This document shows, one piece after another, positions 22,766 to 33,813 of a stretch of DNA of 64,000 nucleotides (position 1 is its first letter; every line of letters begins with the position of its first letter). Made by a program: the position numbers and the translations under genes. The notes beneath the pieces were generated by a model. The model worked only from the letters and a program-made list of their open reading frames with translations, was not told the DNA's origin and made no database searches. This stretch comes from Apostichopus parvimensis (Eukaryota > Echinodermata > Holothuroidea > Aspidochirotida > Stichopodidae), in contig KN883543.1 of assembly GCA_000934455.1 (NCBI GenBank), forward strand, positions 65,852-129,851. Reading direction: 5' to 3'.

Positions 22766-25106
22766 TTTTTTTGCCATATGAGGCAATGTTTATTTTTTAA
22801 AGGTGAAGCTATTGTTTAACCTTTTATGTCCCACCCATATAATATGAAAAATTGACTGTTTTACTTACCTACAGATACTTGAAAGTACTTGTTTTGGATA
22901 TTTTTAATTTAAATGGTAAGTTTTATGATGTAGGAGAGACTACTAGAAGTAGTGATCGAATAATGGGTTTTAAAATTTTCAAAAGTTTTAATGTTTAAGA
23001 TCAGATCACTTTGTGTGCAAAGATGAGTATTTTATTCCAATAAGCACTGTGCATCGTTGAAAGTATATCTCGCCACCTCAAGGCCTGCAGTCATTACAAG
23101 AGAGCTCCATTTTCAAATCAGAAGTTGAAAACAGTTGGAGATATAAACTAAAGAGAGAATAAAAAATAAATAAAAAAATGGAGACAAAAAATGATAACAG
23201 AATATGTATTCAGAAATACAGTAAAGAGTTTGTCAAGAATTGCTGACAAATAATAAAAAACAGTACAAACAAAATACCTGTTTATATGCTGTTTGTAAAC
23301 TAGGCACCTGGTTCTTACTTGGGAGGTTGAATGAGGGTAAATTAATTAGTGAAAAGGCTTTGTAATTCTTGAGTGAAAGGAGTATCTTGATCAATCACCT
23401 ACTGAACCAATTTGAAATTTGACATTCCTATTTCCAACGTCAGGAAATTTCTATAGCAGGGTATGTAACTTGAAATGTATTCTTATTGAATACGTTTGTC
23501 AGTCAATCCATTGTTACCCCCCCCCCCCCCCCCATCAAGAGAAATTACTATACTCTATACATTGTGACAGTCTGTTAAATGTGACAGATCACACCTTAAT
23601 GGGTATTCTCTTCCTATCAAAAGTCAGTTTAACATAGTTAAAAGTGAAAAACATATCTTTAAGTTCATTTGTTTTTTACAGGTCAATATTTTAAATGGGT
23701 TATGAAATGACAAATAATGATAGTTTCCTTGGTGTTTTGTTTTTGAATAGTCATAACATTGTCAGAAGGATAAGATATATAATATTGATAGAAAAGTGCT
23801 TCAGTTTGATTAGACTTAAATAAGGGGATGGAGGGGGGGGGGGGTTGGGTGTGAGGAAGCCATTAAGTTGAAGGGAAAACAAAGTTGTTCTGAAATTACC
23901 AAAATGTAGACTCATTATCTGTGACTGTCTAGTGTCTAGTAAGGCAAATGACAAGACCACCTGTGTCTTTATATATATTCAGAGGGTCTTCACAAGTCAG
24001 AACAGGAAGCAGGAAAGTCTTACATACCTCCAATTATAAACATGGTAGTATGGAAAGGTAGAAAGGGGTAAGTCAATAATTGGAGGGGAAAATCATATCT
24101 TTTCAAGAGGGATTGGCTGGTAAATTTTAAGAAAAACAAAATCTCGGTTTAAGGTTAGCGGAGAGGCTGCCCGGGTGAGTTGATAGGGCAAGGTGGATGC
24201 TTTGTCCAATGGGAGTTAGGATGGACGGTGGTTGACATCTGGGGAAGGGTTTATTATTATTTTCAAATTTTCCTTGACACAAAAGTTTGGACATGATTGT
24301 TAAGTTATAAAAGAACATGCTGAAAACTTAATCAGCAGTTGTTTGATATGGTAGAATTGTTAGTAACATTGGAAATTGATGTTTGGAGTTTGTGGTAAGT
24401 ACACAAGCTTGTTTCAATGTACATTTGTTGATAAGGTTTGGATGTGTAAACACGGTCACAACTAAACCATGTTGTAACATTGTTTAAGTTTTGTTCTCAT
24501 CAAATATTGTATTCAAATAAAAAATATAAACTGATTATTACCTCTGTCCAAACCATTTGATATTTGAAAACAAAAATTGTATATAATTCCATACTTTCTG
24601 CATAAAAAACAACTATTTTACTGTAAATAGATAATAAAATAAATGTTAGTTTATTTTGTATTGCCATATCTTGCATGGCTTAATAGTAGAAATTAAATTT
24701 TTCAAAAAACAATATTGTAAATAACTGAAGAAAAAATTTAGAGAAAACCGTTTTTCAAGAGTTGAGGGAAGAAAAAGTGCCTACAGGTTATAAATTAGTG
24801 TGTGGTTTTATTTTGTGTGTTTGTGTGTCACAGTAGGTAAGATGTTTCTTAAAGTTGATAGTTAGTCTGCTAAGAGAACAAAAGCAAAGGGGCGGGGGTG
24901 GGGGATGGGGAGAGGGAAAGAAATAAGAAAATCCGTTATATGCAGAAATGAATTGTGCAGAATCTAGCCAAATAAAGTGTTTCATAAATTTGGACAATTG
25001 TACCAGTACAACCTCATCACCTGAGATTATATGGTTTGCAGTTAAATTTCACAGTCCAGTTCTGTAACAAATTAAGGTAAGAAGACAAAAAGTAACAGAT
25101 TTAACT
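22766..25106. other. Intergenic DNA between the arms of the inverted repeat
   Basis: AT-rich, with no recognisable exon. It contains a poly-C run at about 23517-23533, a poly-G run at about 23834-23844 and scattered AATAAA motifs. Part may be a longer FIP 3' UTR. Confidence 0.5.
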
Positions 25107-25602
25107 ATAAAAAAAAAGATTCCTATTGTAAAGAGGAAAAAAGAAAACAAGTGAATTTGTTTCCAGGTATTAAAAGTTGTGCTCCAAATACAGAAAACTA
25201 TTTTATGAAGGAGTTATTAGGGTTAGGATTTTTAAAAGAGAATAAAATAGTATCTATATTATTTATTTATATATTTTAGAGTTGTGTCTACCTGTAACAG
25301 TACCCTGATGTGATGTCTGTCTATGAGTAAACGGCAGGATTCTAATATCACATTTGACTCAGAGATGTACTATATATTCTTCGTGTACCCACAAGCTGTG
25401 GTACTTATTCTAGAAGACAAAGGGTACCTTATAGTCTGGTTCATGAATATGTATAAGTGATTGTAGATATTTAGGGAGCATTTGCAAGCAGACATTGGGT
25501 TTTGATTTGGGTTTAAAGTTACAATTATACATTATGGCAAAATTGCACAACATCCAATGCCAGTTCATTCCAGTTCATTTATAAGCATAAATAAGCCTCG
25601 GA
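25107..25602 (-). repeat. Right arm of a long inverted repeat
   Basis: Reverse-complement partner of 21687-22190. It contains gtttccaggtattaaaagtt near its inner end and gcataaataagcctcgga at its outer end. It lies about 2.5 kb downstream of the FIP stop codon. It is probably a second copy of one interspersed repeat in opposite orientation. I saw no short terminal repeats or target duplications. Confidence 0.88.
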
Positions 25603-27959
25603 TTTTTTTCCCCTGGGGAATGACCCCCAGAATCCCCCTTCATGGTATTCTTTATCAGCGAGCCCAACCAACCCCCTCCCCCCTGCCTTCATTTCTAAAA
25701 CCTGGCTATCAACTCCTGAGTTTACATCTGAATATTGCTATCTTTAGTGTTATGCAAAGTTATACAGCCAAATGCAAATGCAGATTGGAAAAGCTTCTTT
25801 GTGTATTGAGTATCAAGGTAAATAAAAGACTTTCTATCTCTATTTCTCTAAGTAACTTTTTGTTTCAACTTCCTCTTCTAAATCTATTCATTCATGTCAT
25901 TCATAATATTGTCTTGTGAATGATGTCTTAGATTACATTAAAGGGATATTCTTTGCAAGAATTTATAATTTCGAATTATGTTCATTTTACAACATAATTA
26001 TATCGTGTTTAACATGGTTCGAGTATGGTTTTGATATTCTAGAAAATTATTGGTGCTGGCTTTGTTCGACTTAAAAAAAAAAACCTTTACACGTCAAGAT
26101 CTTTTTAGTCATTTTATAGTATTTCTTAAAAATCTAAACCATATTTTGAAATTCCAATCCTTTTTAACCAACCAACCAACCAAATTATCAACTTAATAGT
26201 GAGGTATTCCTTATGTAATTAGACAACAAATCAAAAGCTATTCTGAATTCAAATCTGAGATTCCATTATTAAACCACGCATCTATCTTGTTTGTGAAAAA
26301 CAATAATTTATTCTCTTTAAATTCACTAGTATGTGTTCTTAGTGCAGAGTCCATTGTATACAGGACCCCAGATAGGGGGATGGGCGGAGGATTGGGCCTT
26401 TGCCCAGCAGCCCCTCCCCCCCCCACCCTACCTCCCATATGTGGGGTACATCGTTATCTATCTAGTTTGGTGGATACTAGGACGTAGATTTTTGTCTCAG
26501 ATCACATTTTGTGCCAGATACCTTGTCAGATATAGAACATATTCTGGTCTCATATTCTATCTTCGGTGACTTTTCTTAAAAAGTGCGTCTTCTATCGCAT
26601 TTTATGAAGTTTCACTTTACCGGTTTCATGCAATCGTAGAATTCGAGTCTCAAGCAGGGCATTGTTATTATTTTAAGGATGATCCATTCATTTACCATTA
26701 ACGTCACCACCTGATATATACAGTGACTGAATTTCGAGTTTGTTGGACATGATTGAAGGGGGGATTTTTCGTTTCGTTTCTACCAATTGTGTGCTATGAC
26801 TGTATAAACATGGGTATTTACTGCAGTAAGTATATTGGGCAGGTTCATACGTGGACTAGACGTTAATTACTCCTTTTTTAATGTCAATATTTATAGACTG
26901 TCATAAATCAATGTAATATATATTTTGCCTGTATTAATTACAACAACAGCTAGTTTGAATTGAATTAGAATTGTGCAGTCACTGTATTGTGCAGCCAGTA
27001 TCATTATCTACAGTGGAATTAATGGACACTTGATATCCACACTGAGCTAATGAATACCATACACATAATATCCTAAGCTACGGAAGTTTTTTATCGAGCG
27101 TGGTTAGGCCGTGCCAGGATCTGTATCCTACATGCCTTACTTTCAGAGAAAGACTGGCAAGAGGGGAAAAAATCTTCCACATTTTATAGCTGTTCAAAAG
27201 ATATTAATATTAAAAAAAACAGGATATTTAGATCTAGACATCTTGTTAGCATATCTTTGTATTGAATATTGGTAACATCAGTAACCATATATGATGCAAT
27301 TTCATTGCTATATTCAAAGTTAATGAATCTCAAAACATGCATATGATTTAGCTATTCAGTACAAATCACAACAACAAGTTTCTTTCTTTCCATACTGGGA
27401 CTTATATATTTCAATATTTCTTTTCCTTGGCCTTTTGTTTCCTGTAACATTCTGGAAATCCAGTTCTTTTGGTGGTTTTAGTGCTTAATTCTTCAATTTT
27501 CTCTTTTTCCATGTCTCAACATCGTCTGTCATTTTCTCTGAATTATCACCTGTGTTATTGAAGTTATTTTGCCAGAGGAAAGGGTGTGTGAAGGGGGTGG
27601 GCAAAATGTAGGGAAGGGGAAGGGTATGCTTTTCAAGGAAGATTTTGGTATCCTATGTATCTTTATTTGAATCTTTAAAGTTAATTCCATTGCAGTTGCC
27701 TGAAAAGTAGATTCAGCTAATCATGGATTTTTTTTTGTGAGAGAAGGGGGCGGTGGGGGGGGGTATGTTTTTTAAATTACAATTTTTTAGACATGTTTCA
27801 AATTATATCTTTTTCAAAGAATACTTCGTTCTAGCATGGACAGTGACAATACAAATGAAAACACTTACGTGATGTCTTATGTTCATCTTTATGTTCTTTT
27901 TGAATTTGGATTGGTCAAAGACGTATGACAAAGAGCATGCCTTGAGACATTATAATTAT

Positions 27960-28370
27960 TGCTGTGAAAGGGCGTAGTTCTGTGAAACGATATAATTACG
28001 ACAACAAAATACTGTAAAAGGACAACGATGTGAAACGTCATGAATTACAAAGACGAAATGCTGTAAAAGTACGTAACATTGTGAAAGGATTTAATGGCTT
28101 ACAACAACAAAATGCTGTTAAAGGACATAATGATGTGAACCAATATGACTTACGAAGAAAAACTGCTGTGTCATGACTTACGATGACAACATGCTGTGAG
28201 GGGACACAACGATGTGGAACAATATAACTTACGATGACAAAATGCTGTGAAAGGACATAATGATGTGAAAAGTCATGGCTTACAACGACAAAATGCTGTG
28301 ATAGGATATAGTACCGTGAAACGACAATTGCTGTGAAAGGACATAATGCTGTGAGACTGCAAAATGACAT
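27960..28370. repeat. Diverged minisatellite of about 50 bp, roughly eight units
   Basis: Units share acaaaatgctgtgaaaggac, then ataatgatgtgaaa…tcatgacttacgacg. A 118-codon open frame on the minus strand (28038-28394) follows the repeat with about 17-residue periodicity (SQHFVVVSHD-like) and has no known relative. I treat it as a by-product. Confidence 0.8.
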
Positions 28371-31163
28371 ATGTGGAAAGACATGGGATGGCATGATGAC
28401 TTACGGGGGACTTTATAAGTTGGCACAAAAGATGGGGTTTAAATAACAGCTAAAACACCTTCATGAAACTTATACTAAACGTATAAAACGTTTAATGTAC
28501 CAAAAATGATGGCACTACATCACTACTCAACACAGTTGTCTTTGGAAAATGATGATCGAATTGTCAGGGTTTGGAAATTTGACTTCAGTATCACTTACCT
28601 GTTCCCACACAACTACTGCACTTTCACTCTACCATGTTGATAGCTTTCTGACTACAACATGATGAATGGGCACCTGTGGTTCAACGTCTCTGTCACTTTA
28701 CAGTACCGCAAAATAAGCTTAGGATTTCATGTTTTGAGATCTGTATAAGGCTGACTTTCTCGCAGCGTGTTGGCTGCAGAAGCATCATGAGATAAGTTAT
28801 TGGGTACATCGGTAGTATTTACTGTCTAGTCAGTTCTTTAAAGATGAAGTGATATATGATATATTAATACAATCCCCCATATGATCTGCTTCAGCATTTA
28901 TCGCACATATGAATATGACCAACCAATTACTACAAGCTAGTTCATCTATTATATCATCAACATCTTCATAGTCTGTTTGCTCATAAACAAGGGATGTATA
29001 CCTCAATTTGGCTCTCTATGTCTGAAAACTAAATAGGAAAGACCACCATTAAAGTAAAACACTTTGAAAAGTCCTTGCAAGTTTGGTACATCATGGGGAG
29101 GAAAAGGGGGGGGGGAGGGGGCATAACTGTGCCGAGCTTAAACCCCGCTAACAACAAGTAATTGTTGCCTTATGAATAAACAGACCAATTGGAGAGGAAT
29201 GCAGTTGGTTCTTTTCATTAACCCATCTCTATTTACTTTATTTGACGGTTTACAAGATATCGCCGCATACGTAGCCCAAACACTCGATGTTTCTTTTGAA
29301 TGAAGTACAAAGGTTATTGTGTTGCCTCCACGCGGTGACTCACGAGAACTCAGTGTTCGCATGTTACCGTAGTTTCATCAAAATATAGATCTTAATATAA
29401 TTTGGTTCTTTTGGTTCCAAATAGTTCGCATTACCAGATTCATCCTGTATGATATTTAAAAAATATACGTAATAGATACTTTGCTAGTCTGTGCAGGATC
29501 GTGTACTACTGAGCTATTTCTAAATAATTTTATGATTCCCTTTGAAATACTGGAACAGTCCACTGCTGACGTCATGTTTTTTAATAATTTCTTAGAGAGC
29601 TATAGAGGTAAACAGTGTGGTTATTATTCAAGCAGCACTGGTGTGTTATCCAATTAAATTAACGATTCGTTAGATTTGAACAGACGAGTCTAGCATGTCG
29701 CATTATATTACTTCAGATCACATGTTGATCTTTGATACCTACTCAAAAGTATAATATTGGCTAGTAATAAGGCATGCTACTTCGTCAACACGTTCCGAAT
29801 GGAAGGTCAGATATAGCACAACGCGTTCTCTTAGGAATAGTGTAAATTACTTTTTTTTTCGATATTCGTCGACGTTACTGCAGAACAAAAGAGGAACGTT
29901 TGCCGTAATATAAGGTAACATATTTTTCGGAAGGTTTAATTCTTCAAATTCCTGTAGATAATTGGATCTGCTCATCTGATTGAAATTGTAATTGTATACT
30001 TGTTCACAGTTGCTCATCATTAGTTACGCTATAGCCTAAATGATTTGCCATTATAACTAGGCCTTTACTAATCGTAGCCTTCTCAGAATTAAAGCACCCG
30101 AGACTGCCACTTAAATTCAGGACAGTTCTTCAATTTTCGTTAAAAACACAATGGACACCACAGTCCCAAGGAAACTTGTAAGGAATCAGTAATTAGTATA
30201 GCAAACGAGTACGGCAGCGCCAGCCAACGACCATTTCTACCATATAACGCATAGTTTTATTATCAGATCAGAAATGAACCAAACACTCAGAAAACTTTCA
30301 CAGGACGCATAATTTGGGAGAAGGTATATTGCATTGCCCCATCCGGGAGATTCGTCTACGAAAATAAGTTGTATTTATTTTCAATCATTTCTACCTATTT
30401 ATAATATAAGTACATGCTTTGGCGGGCCTATATTACAGATACCAGCGCTGGCGACTATTTTCCGTTCATATAAATCATTTGTAACCATATATAAGACAAC
30501 GTGCACAACACCCACACTTGCTATTTAGAAAGTTTCTATTTTAGGCCTATTGTAACTTTGAAGACCGTACCTTTCCTCTTGGGTAGAAAGTCCGTCAATT
30601 TTGCGAATGCTCAACAGACGAAACAGCCAAGAGAGGAAACGAAAGACTGACACCAATTTCTGGGCGTTGCAATTCAGCACAACAGGTACAAACCGCAGAC
30701 TGCTTTTACTCGACTGTTCATACGTTGCGAGAGACTTATATATATACGTCTTTTTCTCTACGGCGCTCAGCTCTAGAGCAGGTATGGATTTGTCAGTCTC
30801 CAGCTAAAACGATCTTGGGTTATTTGCCAAACCTGTGCGTGGGAACTAACTACTGTATCGTCGAATTAGTAACTTTGTGCTTCATTTAAAGAAGTGGCAT
30901 GTATTGGGTGAGGGATGGGAGGGTGATGGGGTTAGGCGGGTGCTAAATTTGTATGAAAGCATTGGATAACGATCTCAGAATTGATTCGTTTAAAGCAGTG
31001 TCTCTTTGTTTTATTTCAATGATTTTTCCAAATTGAAACTCCTTCTCTTCCACTCAGTTTAACTATTGGCAGATACCATGTTTAAAGGATGGAATTCTAC
31101 TTTAGGTGGGTTGTGGGTTTCACCAATGGGCTTTCAACATCTGTCTCGTTTTTGGATTATACT

Positions 31164-31511
31164 CAAGGGCGTAGGAACCGGGGGGTGGGGCTGGGGGCGC
31201 CAGCCCCCCAGTGAAAAATATGGGGGGCGGAAGTATCATTCCGCCCCCCCCGCTTCGCAAGTCAGAAAACCCCTTTTTCATTTCCAAATAAGAAAAAAAT
31301 CTCATTTGGAGCACCAAATTGCATCTAAGTCCAGGTGAAAATGCAAAATTATTTACAAAATGGAGTGGGTGTTGAAGTGTGCTATATTGCACCAAATTGC
31401 ATCTGAGGCCACCTGGAAATGCAAAAAATTCCCTCCCCTTAGACCCCTCCCCCAGGCCGGCCATCAGTCTTCAGCCCCCCCCCCCACTCAAAAGTACCTT
31501 CCTACGCCAAT
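31164..31511. mobile_element. MITE-like element with perfect 9-bp target-site duplication
   Basis: GATTATACT lies at 31155-31163 and at 31512-31520, flanking a 348-bp element. Its ends are caagggcgtaggaacc and, reverse-complemented from the right, attggcgtaggaagg. Inside are G-rich and C-rich blocks near the ends and an internal duplication: gcaccaaattgcatctaag near 31310 and gcaccaaattgcatctgag near 31388. No transposase. It looks like a non-autonomous DNA transposon related in its ends to 20563-21000. The open frames over it are not genes. Confidence 0.78.
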
Positions 31512-33330
31512 GATTATACTAATATGGCCTTTTACTTCATTAGGCCAAGCACTAATTATGCAGTCACTTGACCATCAGACATTTTTCTCGGTTGTGAATA
31601 TATGGTTTTCTTTCTAAATATTTGATGCCCAAATTTAGGAAAATAGTTCCCTCTTCAAGTCTTCATCTTAACGCAAACTTGACAACATAGTGAGCTCAGT
31701 TAGATAACATAGTTAGCTCAATGGTCAACGCCGGTACCTTCCAATCATAAGGTCCCCAGCCGACGAGTAACTTCAAGATTAATGTATGTCGTCTATAGTT
31801 ACATAGTTGTTGACAATTGACAATTCATAACCATGGACGATAAATATGAATCTAAGAGAATGACTTCTGTCAGCTTGCGGCTTTGATATGCCAATGAGGC
31901 TTCTTCGCGAGTTCTTGCTTGCACGAAGATCTAAAATACATACAAATACATAGTCCATTATTTACGTAAGAAGGGGTTGGGCGGTGATACTGAAGCAGAG
32001 GAGGTCGGCTCGGAAAGTACTCACTGCTTTCTGTACCAACCAACTTGTTTGTACATATGAAATATATTCCGTTACTTATAAGGTGCGGTTTACTTACTCC
32101 CCGCACTGCAGAGGGAACTTAACTGGAATTATTGGATAGATATACTGCTTGAAAGCATCGGGTCGTCAGATCGTTGGTAATATATAAAATTCACATTAGA
32201 CATCAAAAGACAATGATGTCATCTTTCTCTTCCTTTCAGTCTTAGTTCATCACAAAACGAAAATGTTTGTCAATGCCATAGTGTTGTTGCCAAGTGTGTG
32301 TTAATGTGTTTGTGAATGATGTAGCCGTACTTGTAATACTGTTTGCTGGTTAGGCCTATTTATTACTAACGGTGATACAGTGTGTAGTATAGTATACTAC
32401 TACTACTACGTGTAATTAGTAGGTTGTAGCTACTTATTACTGTGTTAGTGTTACTGTAGTGTTAGCCTAACTTGGCACTATCAGAGCGTGAACAGCTTTC
32501 TCACTTGTTGAAGCAACGTCTCATGTTTAGATAGCCATCTAACTAACATCTTATCGTATAAGGCTTTGCCAATCGTTTGGCCTTACATTCATTTAGGCCC
32601 ATTTTTTTCTAATTATGTAGACCTAGCCTCATTCCTAGGTCAGGGATAGGAGTAGCCAACTTAGCCTATTTCTGGTTATTCCCCAAGTAGTGAATAAATG
32701 TTCCTATATCAGGTTGTGTTATGTCTTTTTGTGCAAGTGAGTTATTAGATGTCTTTGAGCAATTCATTTTCTTTCACCCATGTTTATGTAAATATCAGTT
32801 TTCATGCACATAGTATAACTTACTGTTCCATTCGTGTGGTAGGTTTCCCAAACAGGTTTTCTAACCCACCTATGTTTGTGAAGTGTAATGTATAGATCCA
32901 GCCCAAACCCTTAAAAAAAAAAAAACAAAGCCCATTCCCCAGACAAGATTAGAATTCCTCCTAAATTGGATCAGATTTTTCTTAGCTGTTTGAAAGTGTT
33001 ATTCGTTAATCATGGTCTTTATCATATAACGGGAAAGATGACTATCAGGCCATCTTCTCCTAAAGAAGATTGAAACTCAACATAATCATCCATTCATGGT
33101 CATTAAAATTGGTGGGTTGGGAGGAAGAAAATGGATTCAGTGGATAAGCTCTTGGACAATTCATAGACTCCTTTTTCTTTTGTCCCGCATAACCAAGACT
33201 TCACCTTGTGTTTGTAATGTATTGAGCTATAGGCCTAAACCAATTTGTTAGCTAATTACTACAGTTTGGTGAGGGAATATCACAGCAATACAATCAGTCA
33301 GCTAATATGAAATGCCATGGGCAGTTGCTC

Positions 33331-33394
33331 GTTTCCTGGAGTGGCGCTTTATAAATCTACATTATTGTTATTATTATGATTACTATTATTATCA
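33331..33394 (+). mobile_element. SINE 3' tail fragment
   Basis: A ggcgctttataaat motif followed by an (ATT)n-like run, the usual 3' end of many tRNA-derived SINEs and similar to the tail of the copy at 39830-40147. The body is not recognisable. Confidence 0.45.
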
Positions 33395-33690
33395 GCTCCC
33401 TGATGCAAGTGTATTTTGAATATAAGTATTGTATTATTGCTATGTGTAGTTATGTGCTTGCTTCCTTGTGTTGGAATGCTTAAAACATGTATGCTACTCT
33501 CTGGTGAATGTTACATCGGAGGAAATTTAGTTTCTGAATGGCTACTGTCTTTGGACCGGTAGAAGAGATATCTTTATGCTTTGAAGCTTAAAAATAAATT
33601 TACTGTGCTCTTACTAGTAAAGACCGTTTCTGTCTGTGGTGATTATTTTTTAAATGACATTGGTTTCTTTTGCATTTCCTTTCTTTGAAG

Positions 33691-33720
33691 GTGTGAATTG
33701 GTCTTGTGGGACAGTTAGAA
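33691..33720 (+). other. 5' UTR part of the first lgl coding exon
   Basis: A pyrimidine-rich acceptor (ccttctttgaag-like) ends at 33690, 30 bases before the ATG, so the coding exon probably has an upstream non-coding first exon. The context agaaATGT is an acceptable start. I could not identify the first exon or promoter reliably. Confidence 0.4.
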
Positions 33721-33813
33721 ATGTCTAGCAAGCAGAAAGTGAAGAAGAAGAAGGGAGGAGCAGGAAAGGCCGAGAGGTTGAAGATACAGAAGGAATTGTG
33801 GGCTTTCAATCAG
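33721..33813 (+). CDS. lgl exon 1 (start codon, polybasic N terminus)
   Basis: 31 codons from ATG to donor cag|gtgaga: [20 protein letters not shown], then [11 protein letters not shown]. The last part aligns with REKLKQELFAFNK of human LLGL1 and HRLQKDLFAYRK of fly Lgl. The first 15 residues differ from the MMKFRFRRQ-type start of vertebrates but are likewise basic. The exon ends at phase 0. Confidence 0.9.

Larger units (their letters stand above)
25603..33690. other. Intergenic or lgl 5' UTR intron region
   Basis: No protein-coding exon recognised on either strand. It contains a roughly 50-bp minisatellite (27960-28370), a MITE-like element (31164-31511), a SINE tail (33331-33394) and G/C homopolymer runs. 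The lgl promoter and any untranslated first exon should lie in this stretch. Confidence 0.5.

Noticed and set aside
28038-28394. 118-codon minus-strand open frame as a gene
   Set aside because: It follows the 50-bp minisatellite with matching periodicity. Kept only as a low-priority finding.
30738-30781. TATATATA followed by a CpG-containing stretch and a gagcag|gtatgg donor, as lgl promoter and first exon
   Set aside because: The implied first exon would be only about 15 bases, and nothing else supports transcription starting here.
31066-31617. Several overlapping open frames of 85-114 codons on both strands
   Set aside because: They are translations of the GC-rich MITE-like element and its flanks.
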